A stretch of 64,000 nucleotides of DNA. It comes from Flavivirga rizhaonensis (GTDB lineage: Bacteria; Bacteroidota; Bacteroidia; Flavobacteriales; Flavobacteriaceae). The position numbers were made by a program, and so were the translations under genes. Shown here piece by piece: positions 1 through 9,205 of the stretch. Numbering within the stretch: position 1 is the stretch's first letter; each line of letters opens with the position of its first letter. The DNA is taken from contig NZ_SRSO01000024.1 of assembly GCF_004791695.1 (NCBI RefSeq), positions 17,870 through 81,869 of the forward strand, written 5' to 3'. Below the pieces are notes generated by a model, which was not told where the DNA came from, did not search any database, and saw nothing but the letters and a program-made list of their open reading frames with translations.

Positions 1-49
1 TAAAGTATAAGTTCGACACTCTAAATAATATTATCTCTAAATTAGAAAA

Positions 50-1015
50 ATGACCGTCTTCCCAGTTACAGCTTCTACCATTTCAGCACAAGCATTAGGA
101 GTATTTGCAAAAGAAAAATACAAACTGAATAAAGATTACGAATGTAAACTATTTAGAACTGGAATGAATCACACCTATTTTCTTTCAGATAATGAAACAA
201 AATATGTTCTGAGAGTTTATAGTCATAATTGGAGGTCAAAATCAGAAATTTTTGAAGAAATTAAACTTTTAACATTACTAAAAGAAAATAGCTTAAGTGT
301 TTCTTTTCCAATTCAAGATAAAAACGGACAATTCATTCAAGAAATAAACGCACCCGAAGGCATTCGCTATGTCGTACTTTTTTCATTTGCACAAGGCAAT
401 AAAATTAGATTTATGCACCAAGAGACCTGTTTCTCAATTGGAGCACTTATGGCAAAAATTCATAACCTTACCTTAAGCAAAACTATAGACAGAATATATT
501 ATAATAAAAAATCACTTTTGGAGCTACCCTATGAACACTTAAAACAATACTTTTCCGAAACATTGCCTGAAATGGAATTTATTAAAAAAATTGGTGAATC
601 TTTTCAAAAAACTGATTTCAGTAATATTCAAAACGGAGTTGTTCATATGGATATTTGGTATGATAATATGAGTGTGGCCAATAAAAAAGAAATTACAATA
701 TTTGACTTTGACTTTTGTGGAAATGGCCCACAAGTTTTAGATATTGGTTATTTCTGTAAACAACTGTTTCATATTGAAACCGATAAAAAAGAATACCAAC
801 TAAAAGTACAGGCTTTTTTGAATGGTTACCAAAGTATTAAACAATTATCTAAAAAAGAATTGAGATTGATACCTAAAGCTGGAATTGCTGTTTTTATTTT
901 TTATCTTGGTATTCAGTCTCAAAGATTTGATTGGTCAAATATATTTCTATCGGAAAACTATTTAAAAATGTATGTTGGGAGGTTAAAATCTTGGATTGAC
1001 TACCACAATATTTAA
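50..1015 (+). CDS. APH/choline-kinase-like phosphotransferase
   Basis: A 321-residue protein of the aminoglycoside phosphotransferase/homoserine kinase-like fold. The Brenner-type catalytic loop is visible as VVHMDIWYDNM near residue 200 (catalytic Asp, metal-binding Asn), followed by the metal-binding FDFDFCG motif near residue 225. An N-terminal lobe (YVLRVYSHNW) fits the ATP-binding part. It is soluble, with no signal peptide. The substrate cannot be read from the sequence: these proteins phosphorylate small hydroxylated metabolites, and resistance is not implied. ATG start with only 49 bases of upstream sequence in the window, so its promoter and operon are not visible. The fold assignment is fairly secure, the substrate unknown. 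Confidence 0.8.
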   Translation: MTVFPVTASTISAQALGVFAKEKYKLNKDYECKLFRTGMNHTYFLSDNETKYVLRVYSHNWRSKSEIFEEIKLLTLLKENSLSVSFPIQDKNGQFIQEINAPEGIRYVVLFSFAQGNKIRFMHQETCFSIGALMAKIHNLTLSKTIDRIYYNKKSLLELPYEHLKQYFSETLPEMEFIKKIGESFQKTDFSNIQNGVVHMDIWYDNMSVANKKEITIFDFDFCGNGPQVLDIGYFCKQLFHIETDKKEYQLKVQAFLNGYQSIKQLSKKELRLIPKAGIAVFIFYLGIQSQRFDWSNIFLSENYLKMYVGRLKSWIDYHNI

Positions 1016-1089
1016 AAAAGCATTACCCTTACGCAACCATTCAGATTTTTCTTCATCTATTAGACACTATTAATATAATGTGGCTCATT

Positions 1090-1458
1090 ATGAAGAAATC
1101 TCTTTTATTTGCCATACTTTTATTACTCACCTTTTTTTCATGTAAAAGTGATGACGATTTTAATAATACCTGTAATGTTTCAAACCCGATTGAAAACTTA
1201 GAGTGGTTAAGGGAAGCAATTGAAGAGTTAAAACAGTCCAGTTTAGCTCAAACTGGAGAAGTATATGTTTCTCAGACATATTATAAATATAGTACTATAT
1301 TTATTTTTGGTAATTGCTGTGCAGTTTGTAATAGTGTCATTTCAGTTCATAATTGTGAAGGAAAGATATTAGGCTATATAGGTGACGATACTTTTAAACG
1401 TAGTCTGTTAGATAAATCAGTTATAATATGGAAACCAGAAAACTTTATTTGTAACTAA
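1090..1458 (+). CDS. small hypothetical lipoprotein
   Basis: I do not recognise a family. The protein starts with a lipoprotein signal (MKKSLLFAILLLL, then a Cys after FFS), so it is probably anchored in the membrane facing the periplasm or the surface. The mature part, about 100 residues, has four Cys clustered in two places (GNCCAVCNS and HNCEG), suggesting disulfides or metal binding. An ATG four codons earlier (1078) is in frame, but starting at MKKS gives a normal signal peptide. It converges on lipB and their 3' ends overlap by four bases. Confidence 0.6.
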   Translation: MKKSLLFAILLLLTFFSCKSDDDFNNTCNVSNPIENLEWLREAIEELKQSSLAQTGEVYVSQTYYKYSTIFIFGNCCAVCNSVISVHNCEGKILGYIGDDTFKRSLLDKSVIIWKPENFICN

Positions 1459-2153
1459 AAAAACTCTGCTTCAAAAAGGTTTGCAAAATGTTTTAGGAGT
1501 TTTTCTTTTACCTCATCCATAGAAACTTCTTTCACACCAAGTTCTATATTTAAAGAGGTTACCGCTTTACCACGAATACCGCAAGGTATTATATTGTCAA
1601 AGTACCCTAAGTTGGCATTAACATTTAGTGCAAAACCATGCATGGTTACCCAGCGACTTGCACGAACGCCCATAGCACAAATTTTACGTGCAAAAGGTGT
1701 CCCTACATCCAACCAGACACCTGTTTCTCCATCGCTACGTTCAGCTTTTAAGCCATATTCAGCAAGAGTTAGAATAATCATTTCTTCTAAAAACCGAAGG
1801 TATTTATGTATGTCTGTAAAGAAGTTTTCTAAGTCCAAAATAGGGTAGCCTACTACTTGTCCCGGACCATGATAGGTAATATCCCCACCACGGTTAATTT
1901 TATAAAACGTAGCGCCTTTTTCGGTAAGCTGTTCTTCATTTAAAAGTAAATTAGACAAATCGCCACTTTTACCCAAAGTATATACATGCGGGTGCTCCAC
2001 AAACAAAAAATAATTCTTAGTTTGTAAACCTACTGCTTCCCGCCTGTTTTTAATTTTGGTATCTACAATGGCCTTAAACAACGTTTCCTGGTAATCCCAG
2101 ATTTGTTTGTAATCTTTAAAACCTAAATCTTGTAGTGCAATTTGTTTATTCAA
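1455..2153 (-). CDS. lipB: octanoyl-[ACP]:protein N-octanoyltransferase LipB
   Basis: Transfers octanoate from acyl carrier protein to the lipoyl domains of 2-oxoacid dehydrogenases and the glycine cleavage H protein, the first step of endogenous lipoate synthesis in the cytoplasm. Family signatures: NRGGDITYHGPGQVVGYPIL (residues 87-106), ARKICAMGVR with the conserved Lys157, MHGFALNVN, and IPCGIRGK carrying catalytic Cys191. The length of 232 is normal. The start is a TTG five bases after the stop of the preceding lipoprotein gene; no ATG lies close by and MNKQIALQDLG matches typical LipB N-termini. It is probably cotranscribed with the gene at 2158-2916. Confidence 0.93.
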   Translation of the reverse strand: MNKQIALQDLGFKDYKQIWDYQETLFKAIVDTKIKNRREAVGLQTKNYFLFVEHPHVYTLGKSGDLSNLLLNEEQLTEKGATFYKINRGGDITYHGPGQVVGYPILDLENFFTDIHKYLRFLEEMIILTLAEYGLKAERSDGETGVWLDVGTPFARKICAMGVRASRWVTMHGFALNVNANLGYFDNIIPCGIRGKAVTSLNIELGVKEVSMDEVKEKLLKHFANLFEAEFF

Positions 2154-2157
2154 AATA

Positions 2158-2916
2158 CTAATCCTCTAATACAACATCCACATTTAAAGCTTCCGGGTTT
2201 GATAAATATTCCATAAAACCAAACTCTACAGTAAAGCTTTTTCTATCGGCACTAAACAAGGCCTTTTCGTTTGAAACCGATTTGATTGGTTTAGGGAAAT
2301 GATAGTTTAATTTATACATGGAAGATCCAAACATAACTGCCATCTCCCCCAAACTATCCGTTACCCTTTTATAAGCTTCTTTATCAACTATTTTAGCAAC
2401 TCGCTTAAATGTTTTTCCATTAAAATCATACTCTAACGTCGTACTCTTATCCAATCCAGGAGATGAAAATGGATTAGCAGGACTATTAGATTGCCCTCCT
2501 TTTTTTCCTTTTTCCAGATCACTAAAACTATTCATTGCCTTAAACATATCCTGAAGTTCGCTTACTTCTTTAAAATCTGTAAACATATCAAACTTCATTT
2601 CTGAAGTTTTTGGATTCATAATCATATGCATGCTAAATGGCTCTAAATTCTTTAATTTTGTTTGTTCTTCTTCTGATAATTTAGAAATACTATCACGTTT
2701 TGCATCAAATAATTCTTTAAAACTAAAGGTTGAATCTATTGCTTCTTCCTGAGTTTCTCCCATTTTATCTCCTGTCATTTGCATGAGTTGAGTACCGTCA
2801 AAAGAAAATTCCATTCTACCAGAGCCATCATCATTTATATAAATGTTTTCAGAAAATTGGCAACTGGTAAAACTAATAGAAATAATAAGTACGATAAGTG
2901 AGTATAATCTGTTCAT
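2158..2916 (-). CDS. hypothetical lipoprotein
   Basis: A 252-residue secreted lipoprotein: hydrophobic signal of about 18 residues ending ISFTSC, the Cys being the lipidation site. The mature protein starts with a short beta-like stretch (ENIYINDDGSGRMEFSFDG), has a charged helical middle, and ends in a beta-rich domain (TTLEYDFNGKTFKRVAKI and the C-terminus). This resembles the lipoproteins often found beside lipB in Flavobacteriaceae, but I know no assigned function. It has its own ATG and sits four bases upstream of lipB, so the two probably form an operon. Confidence 0.65.
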   Translation of the reverse strand: MNRLYSLIVLIISISFTSCQFSENIYINDDGSGRMEFSFDGTQLMQMTGDKMGETQEEAIDSTFSFKELFDAKRDSISKLSEEEQTKLKNLEPFSMHMIMNPKTSEMKFDMFTDFKEVSELQDMFKAMNSFSDLEKGKKGGQSNSPANPFSSPGLDKSTTLEYDFNGKTFKRVAKIVDKEAYKRVTDSLGEMAVMFGSSMYKLNYHFPKPIKSVSNEKALFSADRKSFTVEFGFMEYLSNPEALNVDVVLED

Positions 2917-2960
2917 TTGATTAAGTTTTGGGTTTTAATTCAAGAAACAAAGATACGCTT

Positions 2961-3119
2961 TTATCTATTCGGATTGTTAATAATAACTAATGCAGCAATA
3001 ACACCGGGCACCCAACCGCAAAGCCATAATAAAAAGACAATAAAAATGGAACCACACCCCTTATCAATAACAGCTAAGGGTGGACAAATAATAGACAGTA
3101 AAACTCTCCAGAAACTCAT
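2961..3119 (-). CDS. YqaE/Pmp3 family small membrane protein
   Basis: A 52-residue protein that I read directly from the minus strand. It begins MSFWRVLLSIICPPLAVIDK and continues with GCGSIFIVFLLWLCGWVPG before ending in NNPNR. This is the complete Pmp3/YqaE (UPF0057) pattern: two membrane helices, ICPPLAV in the first, and LCGWVPG at the second. Family members are stress-associated inner-membrane proteins of unclear mechanism, linked to membrane potential and salt tolerance. It has an ATG start and a TAA stop. A TATCTTTG box lies about 160 bases upstream on the same strand, back to back with the lysS promoter. Confidence 0.9.
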   Translation of the reverse strand: MSFWRVLLSIICPPLAVIDKGCGSIFIVFLLWLCGWVPGVIAALVIINNPNR

Positions 3120-3279
3120 ACTTTGATTTATTTTAATACTGAGATAACTCAGTTATAGATTGATGATTTAATTATTTGACGCTATCGTTTTTATTTTGTT
3201 ACAGTTTACGTTAGATATCATTAATAAAAACGCTTTTATCCTGTGCTTCACAGAAAGATTGTAACTAGTAGTTTACAAA

Positions 3280-3287
3280 CAAAGATA
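3280..3287 (-). promoter_or_regulatory. TAnnTTTG -7 box, yqaE direction
   Basis: Read on the minus strand this is TATCTTTG, an exact match to the Bacteroidota -7 consensus TAnnTTTG. It points towards the YqaE/Pmp3 gene and would give a 5' leader of roughly 150 bases. No clear -33 TTTG is seen at the right distance. Prediction from the motif only. Confidence 0.45.
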
Positions 3288-3336
3288 ACTCCAAAAAAAT
3301 CGTAAATCAATCATCGTAAATCGTAAATCAAATGAT

Positions 3337-3344
3337 TATCTTTG
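3337..3344 (+). promoter_or_regulatory. TAnnTTTG -7 box for lysS
   Basis: TATCTTTG matches the Bacteroidota -7 consensus exactly and lies 31 bases before the lysS ATG. It is preceded by three short repeats of TCGTAAATCA (about 3300-3331), which replace a recognisable -33 element. Confidence 0.55.
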
Positions 3345-3374
3345 TGCCTTTAAAATTCACACCGCATTTAGAAT

Positions 3375-5066
3375 ATGTCGCAATTATCAGAGCAAGAGCT
3401 TGTAAGAAGAGAAAAGTTAGCAAAATTACGTGCATTAGGTATTAATCCATACCCTGCAGATTTATATCCTGTAAACCACACCTCAAAACAGGTAAAAGAC
3501 CAATTTGAAATTGGTAAACAAGTTGTTATTGCTGGTAGATTAATGATGATAAAAGTACAGGGAAAAGCAAGCTTTGCACAGCTACAAGATGCCGAAGGGA
3601 AAATACAGGTATATTTTAATCGTGATGAAATTTGCCCTGGAGAAGACAAAGAAAAATACAACGAAGTTTTTAAAAAACTTATAGATTTTGGTGATTTTAT
3701 TGGTATTGAAGGCGAATTATTCACAACACAAGTGGGGGAAAAAACAGTTAAAGTCAAAGATTTTACTTTACTGAGTAAAGCTTTAAAACCACTACCATTA
3801 CCAAAGGAAAAAGATGGTGTAGTTTATGATGCTTTCACAGATCCCGAGCAACGTTACAGACAGCGTTATGCTGATTTGGTAGTGAATTCACATGTAAAAG
3901 ACGTTTTTGTAAAGCGTACCAAATTGTTTAATGCCATGCGTCAGTTTTTTAATGACTCTGGTTACTTTGAAGTTGAAACCCCCGTATTACAGCCAATACC
4001 TGGAGGTGCAGCTGCGCGCCCTTTTATAACGCACCATAACGCTTTAGATATTCCATTATACATGCGAATTGCCAATGAATTATATTTAAAAAGATTAATT
4101 GTTGGTGGTTTTGATGGTGTCTATGAGTTTTCTAAAAACTTTAGAAACGAGGGCATGGACAGAACGCATAATCCTGAGTTTACAGCTATGGAAATTTATG
4201 TAGCTTATAAAGACTACAACTGGATGATGGATTTTTGTGAGCGTTTATTAGAGCATTGTGCTATTGCCGTGAATGGAACGACTAAAGTCACTTTTGGTGA
4301 TCATGAAATAGACTTCAAAGCACCGTATGCCCGTGTAACAATGGCTGATTCTATCAAACATTTTACAGGGTTTGACATTACCGGAAAAACTGAAGATGAC
4401 ATTAGACAAGCAGCTAAAGACTTAGGTATTGAAGTAGATAATACTATGGGTAAAGGTAAGTTGATTGACGAAATTTTTGGCGAAAAATGTGAAGGCAACT
4501 ACATACAACCTACGTATATAACAGACTATCCAAAAGAGATGAGCCCGTTATGTAAAGAACACAGAGAAAACCCTGATTTAACTGAACGTTTTGAGTTAAT
4601 GGTTTGTGGTAAAGAAATTGCTAACGCCTATTCTGAGCTTAATGATCCTATTGACCAACGCGAACGCTTTGAACACCAACTTAAACTAGCAGCCAAAGGG
4701 GACGATGAAGCTACAGAATTTATAGATCATGACTTTTTACGTGCTTTAGAATATGGTATGCCGCCAACATCTGGTATGGGTATTGGTATGGATAGGTTGA
4801 TTATGTTTTTAACTAATAATCAATCAATACAAGAGGTTTTATTCTTCCCGCAAATGAGACCCGAAAAGAAAGCACCTGCTATTAGCGAAGAAGGAAAAGC
4901 ACTTTTAGATTTGCTAAAAAAAGCAGAACGTTTTGCTCTTAACGACCTTAAATCACAATCAGGTTTATCTAATAAAAAATGGGATAAAACTATTAAAGAA
5001 TTAACTAAAAATAGTTTAGCCAAGGTTGAAAAAACTGATGATGGTCTCTTTGTTGAAATGGTTTAA
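3375..5066 (+). CDS. lysS: lysyl-tRNA synthetase, class II
   Basis: Charges tRNA-Lys in the cytoplasm. The N-terminal OB-fold anticodon-binding domain (about residues 55-150, GRLMMIKVQGKASFAQLQD) is followed by the class II core: motif 1 near FEVETPVLQPIPGGAAARPF, motif 2 at NFRNEGMDRTHNPEFTAMEI, motif 3 at GMGIGMDRLIMFLT. At 563 residues it is about 55-60 longer than the E. coli-type enzyme. The extra C-terminal part after residue 500 is a charged helical segment (ALLDLLKKAERFALNDLKS, then a small domain), an extension I associate with Bacteroidota LysRS. Start: ATG with the -7 box close upstream. A hairpin follows the stop. Confidence 0.97.
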   Translation: MSQLSEQELVRREKLAKLRALGINPYPADLYPVNHTSKQVKDQFEIGKQVVIAGRLMMIKVQGKASFAQLQDAEGKIQVYFNRDEICPGEDKEKYNEVFKKLIDFGDFIGIEGELFTTQVGEKTVKVKDFTLLSKALKPLPLPKEKDGVVYDAFTDPEQRYRQRYADLVVNSHVKDVFVKRTKLFNAMRQFFNDSGYFEVETPVLQPIPGGAAARPFITHHNALDIPLYMRIANELYLKRLIVGGFDGVYEFSKNFRNEGMDRTHNPEFTAMEIYVAYKDYNWMMDFCERLLEHCAIAVNGTTKVTFGDHEIDFKAPYARVTMADSIKHFTGFDITGKTEDDIRQAAKDLGIEVDNTMGKGKLIDEIFGEKCEGNYIQPTYITDYPKEMSPLCKEHRENPDLTERFELMVCGKEIANAYSELNDPIDQRERFEHQLKLAAKGDDEATEFIDHDFLRALEYGMPPTSGMGIGMDRLIMFLTNNQSIQEVLFFPQMRPEKKAPAISEEGKALLDLLKKAERFALNDLKSQSGLSNKKWDKTIKELTKNSLAKVEKTDDGLFVEMV

Positions 5067-5092
5067 TTATTATACCTAATTTATATAAAACA

Positions 5093-5124
5093 AAAAGCCA
5101 GTAATTTTTACATTACTGGCTTTT
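5093..5124. terminator. bidirectional stem-loop terminator
   Basis: A perfect 13-bp stem (AAAAGCCAGTAAT at 5093-5105 pairing with 5112-5124) with a 6-base loop and T/A runs on both sides. It lies between the converging ends of lysS and the gene at 5186, so it can serve both strands. It is followed at about 5125-5175 by a short array of ACTAACTAA/CAACTTAA direct repeats. Confidence 0.8.
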
Positions 5125-5185
5125 AACTAACTAATCAACTAACAACTTAAACTAACTAACAACTTAAACTAACTAAAATTTTAAC

Positions 5186-5620
5186 TCACCCTGTATAAGG
5201 ACAGAAATTTTCAGGCAGGTATTTTTTTGTATCAAAATTTACTTCAACGTCTTCTTCAATTTCAATAAGCACAATAGAATTCCAATCTAAATCGCCTTTT
5301 CCCTTTAGAGGATTAAAGTTTTTTGGCAGGAAAATTTTTGTATTAAAACTAAGATCTGCCTCCTCTTCAACTTCGTAAATCTCTATAACACTCCAATCTA
5401 TGTCATGCAACCCTTTTAAAGGGTTGAAATTTTCTGGCAAATATGCTTTAGTATCAAAACCAATTTCTACTTCCTCATCCATTTTATAAACTTCAATACT
5501 ACTAACATCTAAATAATGTTCTTCGCATGTTAGTTGCTTTAAACCATCTGTGTTTCCATTGGTAATAGCCGCTGCATTTAACGCAAACAACGAGCTAAAA
5601 ATAAAGGCTAGTTTTATCAT
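5186..5620 (-). CDS. secreted protein with three 37-residue repeats
   Basis: No recognised family. 144 residues: a signal peptide (MIKLAFIFSSLFALNAAA), a short linker with one Cys, then three copies of a unit in exact 37-residue register. Anchor motifs are FDTKAYLPENFNPLKG at 55, FNTKIFLPKNFNPLKG at 92 and FDTKKYLPENFCPYTG at 129, each preceded by an acidic strand (IEVYKMDEEVEIG, IEIYEVEEEADLS, IVLIEIEEDVEVN). The last repeat ends the protein, with Pro-Tyr-Thr-Gly replacing Pro-Leu-Lys-Gly. The acidic beta-like units suggest a small exported repeat protein that could bind cations or a partner; that is inference. A separate unit: hairpin terminator downstream, 280-base gap upstream. Confidence 0.65.
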   Translation of the reverse strand: MIKLAFIFSSLFALNAAAITNGNTDGLKQLTCEEHYLDVSSIEVYKMDEEVEIGFDTKAYLPENFNPLKGLHDIDWSVIEIYEVEEEADLSFNTKIFLPKNFNPLKGKGDLDWNSIVLIEIEEDVEVNFDTKKYLPENFCPYTG

Positions 5621-5900
5621 AATTTTTATATATTTTTACATTGCAAAATTGGTGTGTTTTTCGATGATAATTGCTTTGATTTAGAAACTTTTAACACTAA
5701 TAACTATAGCTTTAACTTTTTTTATGAAAAAGAAGAATAATATGTTAATTTTTTAAGGATTCTAACAGCTAAAAACAACCCTTTAGTTAATTAAACCAAA
5801 CAATTATCTCTTAGTCTAACCTTAAAATTTTTATAACCTGTTACTATTAAAAATTGTAGCTATATTTATTACTTAAAACAAACCTTTACTTACACTAAAT

Positions 5901-8384
5901 ATGATTAAAAAACTTGTAATCTGCATCACCATTATTACGCTTTTTTCTTTTACAATAGCTAACAACTTCAGAGAATTAGTACTAGAAAAACTTCAGAATT
6001 ATGTAGGTGACTATCCTGAAAAAGTATATGTTCAAACAGACAAACCCTACTATGCTACAGGAGAAGATATTTGGTATACGGCCTATTTAGTTAATGGTAT
6101 TGATCATAAAAGATCGGATAAAAGTCGTGTTATTTATGTAGAATTAATTAATGACAAAGATAGTATTGTTTCTAAAAAGCAACTGTACACAAATGATATT
6201 AGTGTTCCAGGTGACTTCAAAATAAAAAAAGAATGGACTCCGGGAAATTATATGCTTAGAGCGTATACTAATTATATGCGAAATAAAGATGCCGATTACT
6301 TTTTTCAGAAACAGATTCCTATTTGGAATTTAGTAGTAAATGATAGTTTAAACGACACGTTAACTGTAGCTGGCTTAGATAAAAACCAAACCCCTTTATT
6401 AGAAAAAGAGTTAGTTGAAAAACCAGAAATTAACTTTTATCCGGAGAGTGGTTATTTAATTAACGGGTTAGCTTCTAAAGTAGGAATTAAAGTTAAAGAC
6501 AAGCAAAATAGACATATAATTGTTAAAGGCGCTATTAAAGATTCTGATGGTATTACAATTTGCCCATTTGAAACTTTTGAATTCGGTTTAGGCTATGCAA
6601 CCATTACACCTGAAGCGAACAAAAGTTATTATGCCAGCGTAATTATTAACAATCAGGAAATACAATACCCATTACCAAAGGCGCTTCCACAAGGATATCA
6701 TTTAAGCATTGTAAATAATGGTCATCAAATTATTCTAAAAGCCACTGCCAATGTAGATTTAGGTTTAAAAAACTCCTTTTTGGTAGCACATCAAAGAGGT
6801 AAACTCTTTTTTGAAAAACTGGAAACTGAAAATAAAAACACCTATACTATAAAATTAAATACTAGCAGTTTACAAGATGGTGTGGCTAATTTTACTTTAT
6901 TTGATAATAGCGGAAAACCTGTTTGCGAACGTTTGGTATATATAAACAACCCAGTAAATGACATAAATATTAATGTTAGCAAAAATAAAACAGTATATAA
7001 AACCAGAGATAAGGTTACTATACAAATTGATTTAGCTGATAAAAATGGCAATCAGGCTCTTGGAAATTTATCAATGTCAGTAATTGACTTAGATGCTGTT
7101 GGACAAAACTCTAAGAGTGAAAATATTAAAACATATCTTTTATTGAATTCCGATTTAAGAGGAAAGATTGAAAATCCCGGTTATTTCTTTGAAAAAGAAA
7201 ACGACCCAAAAAGACATTATTTATTAGATTTGGTTATGCTTACTCATGGCTGGAGACGTTTTACCTGGAATACTATTTTGTATAACGCTACAGCAGAAAA
7301 AGAACACTTTAAACCAGAAACAGGAATTTATATTTCAGGGCGTACTATGGCTTTAAAAGGAGCCAAGCAGTCGTTTTCTGCTGCTACCAGACTTACTTTT
7401 ATGGGAAGCGATCCTTATCAGGACAAAAAACAATCTAATGCTAACGGGATATTCAAATATGGTCCTTTTGTTTTTAATGATTCCATTCCTACACTTATTG
7501 AAGCACGTGTTAAAGATTTTAAATCGGATGACAATAGAAAAAACCGATTTGTTAATATCCTTCTAAATGATGATTTTAATAATAGCCCAAAAGTTTCACG
7601 AAATACACTTTTAAAACCAAATGTAAATGACAAGCGTAAAATAACCAATTTTATAAAGCAATCTCAATCCATTACAAAAATAGAAGCTGAATTTGAAGAA
7701 TCCGCAAGAGTGCTTGATGAAGTCATTATTACAGCACAACGAAAATCGGAACGAGAAAAAAGAAATGCACTATTAAATGAGAGAACCGATTATGGCTTCC
7801 CTTCAAACAGAATAGATTTAAATGATTACCCTAATAGTGAATCACTGACTATTTTTGACTTATTAGCTATGGTTCCCGGAGTAACTGTTAATAATGATTC
7901 GATCTCTATAAGAAATGGAGGAACTCCTCGTATTTTTTTAGATGGGATACCTGTTCAAATAGTCGATATTTCCCATATAAATGGTAGTGAGATTGAATTT
8001 ATAGATGTATTAAAAGGAGCAGATGCTGCCTTTTTTAGCAATAGTGGAAATGGTGTTATTGCAATACATTCCAGAACAGGAGCTGGCATTAGAAATATAA
8101 ACGTTAAACGTAAACCAGGAATTATAGATTTTAAAGCTGTAGGGTTTTATACAGCACGTGAGTTTTATGCTCCAGATCATTTAAACGGTTTTGATGAGGC
8201 TATTAAGCAAGATATTAGAACCACTTTACATTGGGAGCCCAAAATAAAACTTACCAGAGATGCTAGTAAGTCTGAAATTTCTTTCTTTACGAGTGATACT
8301 CGAAGCAATTATGCTATTAAAATTGAAGGAGTAACTGAAACCGGAATTCCCGTATACCATTTAACAACACTTGAAGTAGATTAA
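5901..8384 (+). CDS. MG2-domain/TonB plug-domain envelope protein
   Basis: An 827-residue exported protein (signal peptide about residues 1-20). The N-terminal half begins with the macroglobulin-2-like motif VYVQTDKPYYATGEDIWYTAY, followed by more Ig-like domains (TRDKVTIQIDLADKNG). Near residue 610 DEVIITAQRK opens a TonB-receptor plug-type domain (SLTIFDLLAMVPGVTVNN, IFLDGIPV, IEFIDVLKGADAAFF). There is no beta-barrel after the plug: the protein ends about 110 residues later. Proteins of this layout are common in Flavobacteriia and are often annotated as TonB-dependent receptor plug proteins; the true role is unknown. Its 3' end overlaps by four bases the converging hydrolase gene. Confidence 0.75.
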   Translation: MIKKLVICITIITLFSFTIANNFRELVLEKLQNYVGDYPEKVYVQTDKPYYATGEDIWYTAYLVNGIDHKRSDKSRVIYVELINDKDSIVSKKQLYTNDISVPGDFKIKKEWTPGNYMLRAYTNYMRNKDADYFFQKQIPIWNLVVNDSLNDTLTVAGLDKNQTPLLEKELVEKPEINFYPESGYLINGLASKVGIKVKDKQNRHIIVKGAIKDSDGITICPFETFEFGLGYATITPEANKSYYASVIINNQEIQYPLPKALPQGYHLSIVNNGHQIILKATANVDLGLKNSFLVAHQRGKLFFEKLETENKNTYTIKLNTSSLQDGVANFTLFDNSGKPVCERLVYINNPVNDININVSKNKTVYKTRDKVTIQIDLADKNGNQALGNLSMSVIDLDAVGQNSKSENIKTYLLLNSDLRGKIENPGYFFEKENDPKRHYLLDLVMLTHGWRRFTWNTILYNATAEKEHFKPETGIYISGRTMALKGAKQSFSAATRLTFMGSDPYQDKKQSNANGIFKYGPFVFNDSIPTLIEARVKDFKSDDNRKNRFVNILLNDDFNNSPKVSRNTLLKPNVNDKRKITNFIKQSQSITKIEAEFEESARVLDEVIITAQRKSEREKRNALLNERTDYGFPSNRIDLNDYPNSESLTIFDLLAMVPGVTVNNDSISIRNGGTPRIFLDGIPVQIVDISHINGSEIEFIDVLKGADAAFFSNSGNGVIAIHSRTGAGIRNINVKRKPGIIDFKAVGFYTAREFYAPDHLNGFDEAIKQDIRTTLHWEPKIKLTRDASKSEISFFTSDTRSNYAIKIEGVTETGIPVYHLTTLEVD

Positions 8385-9205
8385 GGTAATAATTTTGCCA
8401 TTTGACTGTGATAGGCTTTAAAATGATTTAAATTAGTATGTCTCCCGCCTTCAATTTTTATAAACGTTGCTAACGCTTTAGGAGCGGCACTAAAAAGCCT
8501 TTTACCAGATTTAAAAGAGATGACAAAATCGTCGGTTCCATGAAATATTGAAATTGGACATTTCACATTGGAGATATACTTAAAACTAGGAAACTTGTAT
8601 TTTAACATCCCTTTTGTCGGATATATAGGAAACCTATGGTTCGCAACATCTTCAATACTATGGTAAGGAGCTTCTAAGATAAGTTGTTGAGGGCTGTTTT
8701 CTGAAGCTAAAAAGGTAGCTATACCTGTTCCAATAGAACGCCCATACAGTATAATATCCGATTCATCATAATGCGCTTTCAAATAATCATAACAATATTG
8801 AGCATCATTATAAAACGCTTCTTCGTTTAATACGCCAGTGCTTTTCCCATAACCCCTGTAATCCATAATTAAAACCTCATAACCCTTTTCTATAAAATAC
8901 CCTGAAATTTTCTCCAAACGAGGTAAATTGCTTCCATTTCCATGGAAGTATAAAATAACTCCTTTAGGGGTTTTTACTTTAAAATGAACAGCATTAATAA
9001 TCGCGTCTTTTTCAGTTTTAAAAAATAATTCTTCAAAGGGATATGAAAATGTATACGTGTAATCTTGGGGCAACTCCATTTTATAAAACAGCATTTTTTC
9101 CTGTGTAAAATATATTAAGGCTCCAACCAGAATATATAAGCTTATTAAAAAAATACCTACTTTTTTAAACCTTCGTATTACTTTTCCTTGACGTATGTTT
9201 AACAT
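8381..9205 (-). CDS. alpha/beta hydrolase, membrane-anchored
   Basis: 274 residues with one N-terminal hydrophobic helix (about 15-35, VGIFLISLYILVGALIYF) that probably anchors it in the inner membrane. The alpha/beta-hydrolase triad is visible: nucleophile Ser in YGRSIGTG, Asp in HGTDDFV and His in GGRHTNL. An oxyanion-side YFHGNGSN and the MDYRGYGKS motif place it with the BEM46/YfhR (ABHD13-like) hydrolases; no substrate can be named. It is a clear paralogue of the gene just upstream, whose last 41 bases overlap its start, indicating one operon and probably translational coupling. Confidence 0.85.
   Translation of the reverse strand: MLNIRQGKVIRRFKKVGIFLISLYILVGALIYFTQEKMLFYKMELPQDYTYTFSYPFEELFFKTEKDAIINAVHFKVKTPKGVILYFHGNGSNLPRLEKISGYFIEKGYEVLIMDYRGYGKSTGVLNEEAFYNDAQYCYDYLKAHYDESDIILYGRSIGTGIATFLASENSPQQLILEAPYHSIEDVANHRFPIYPTKGMLKYKFPSFKYISNVKCPISIFHGTDDFVISFKSGKRLFSAAPKALATFIKIEGGRHTNLNHFKAYHSQMAKLLP

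Noticed and set aside
2917..3126. Plus-strand 69-residue frame opposite the YqaE gene
   Set aside because: The minus strand encodes a complete YqaE/Pmp3 protein; the plus frame is its antisense shadow.
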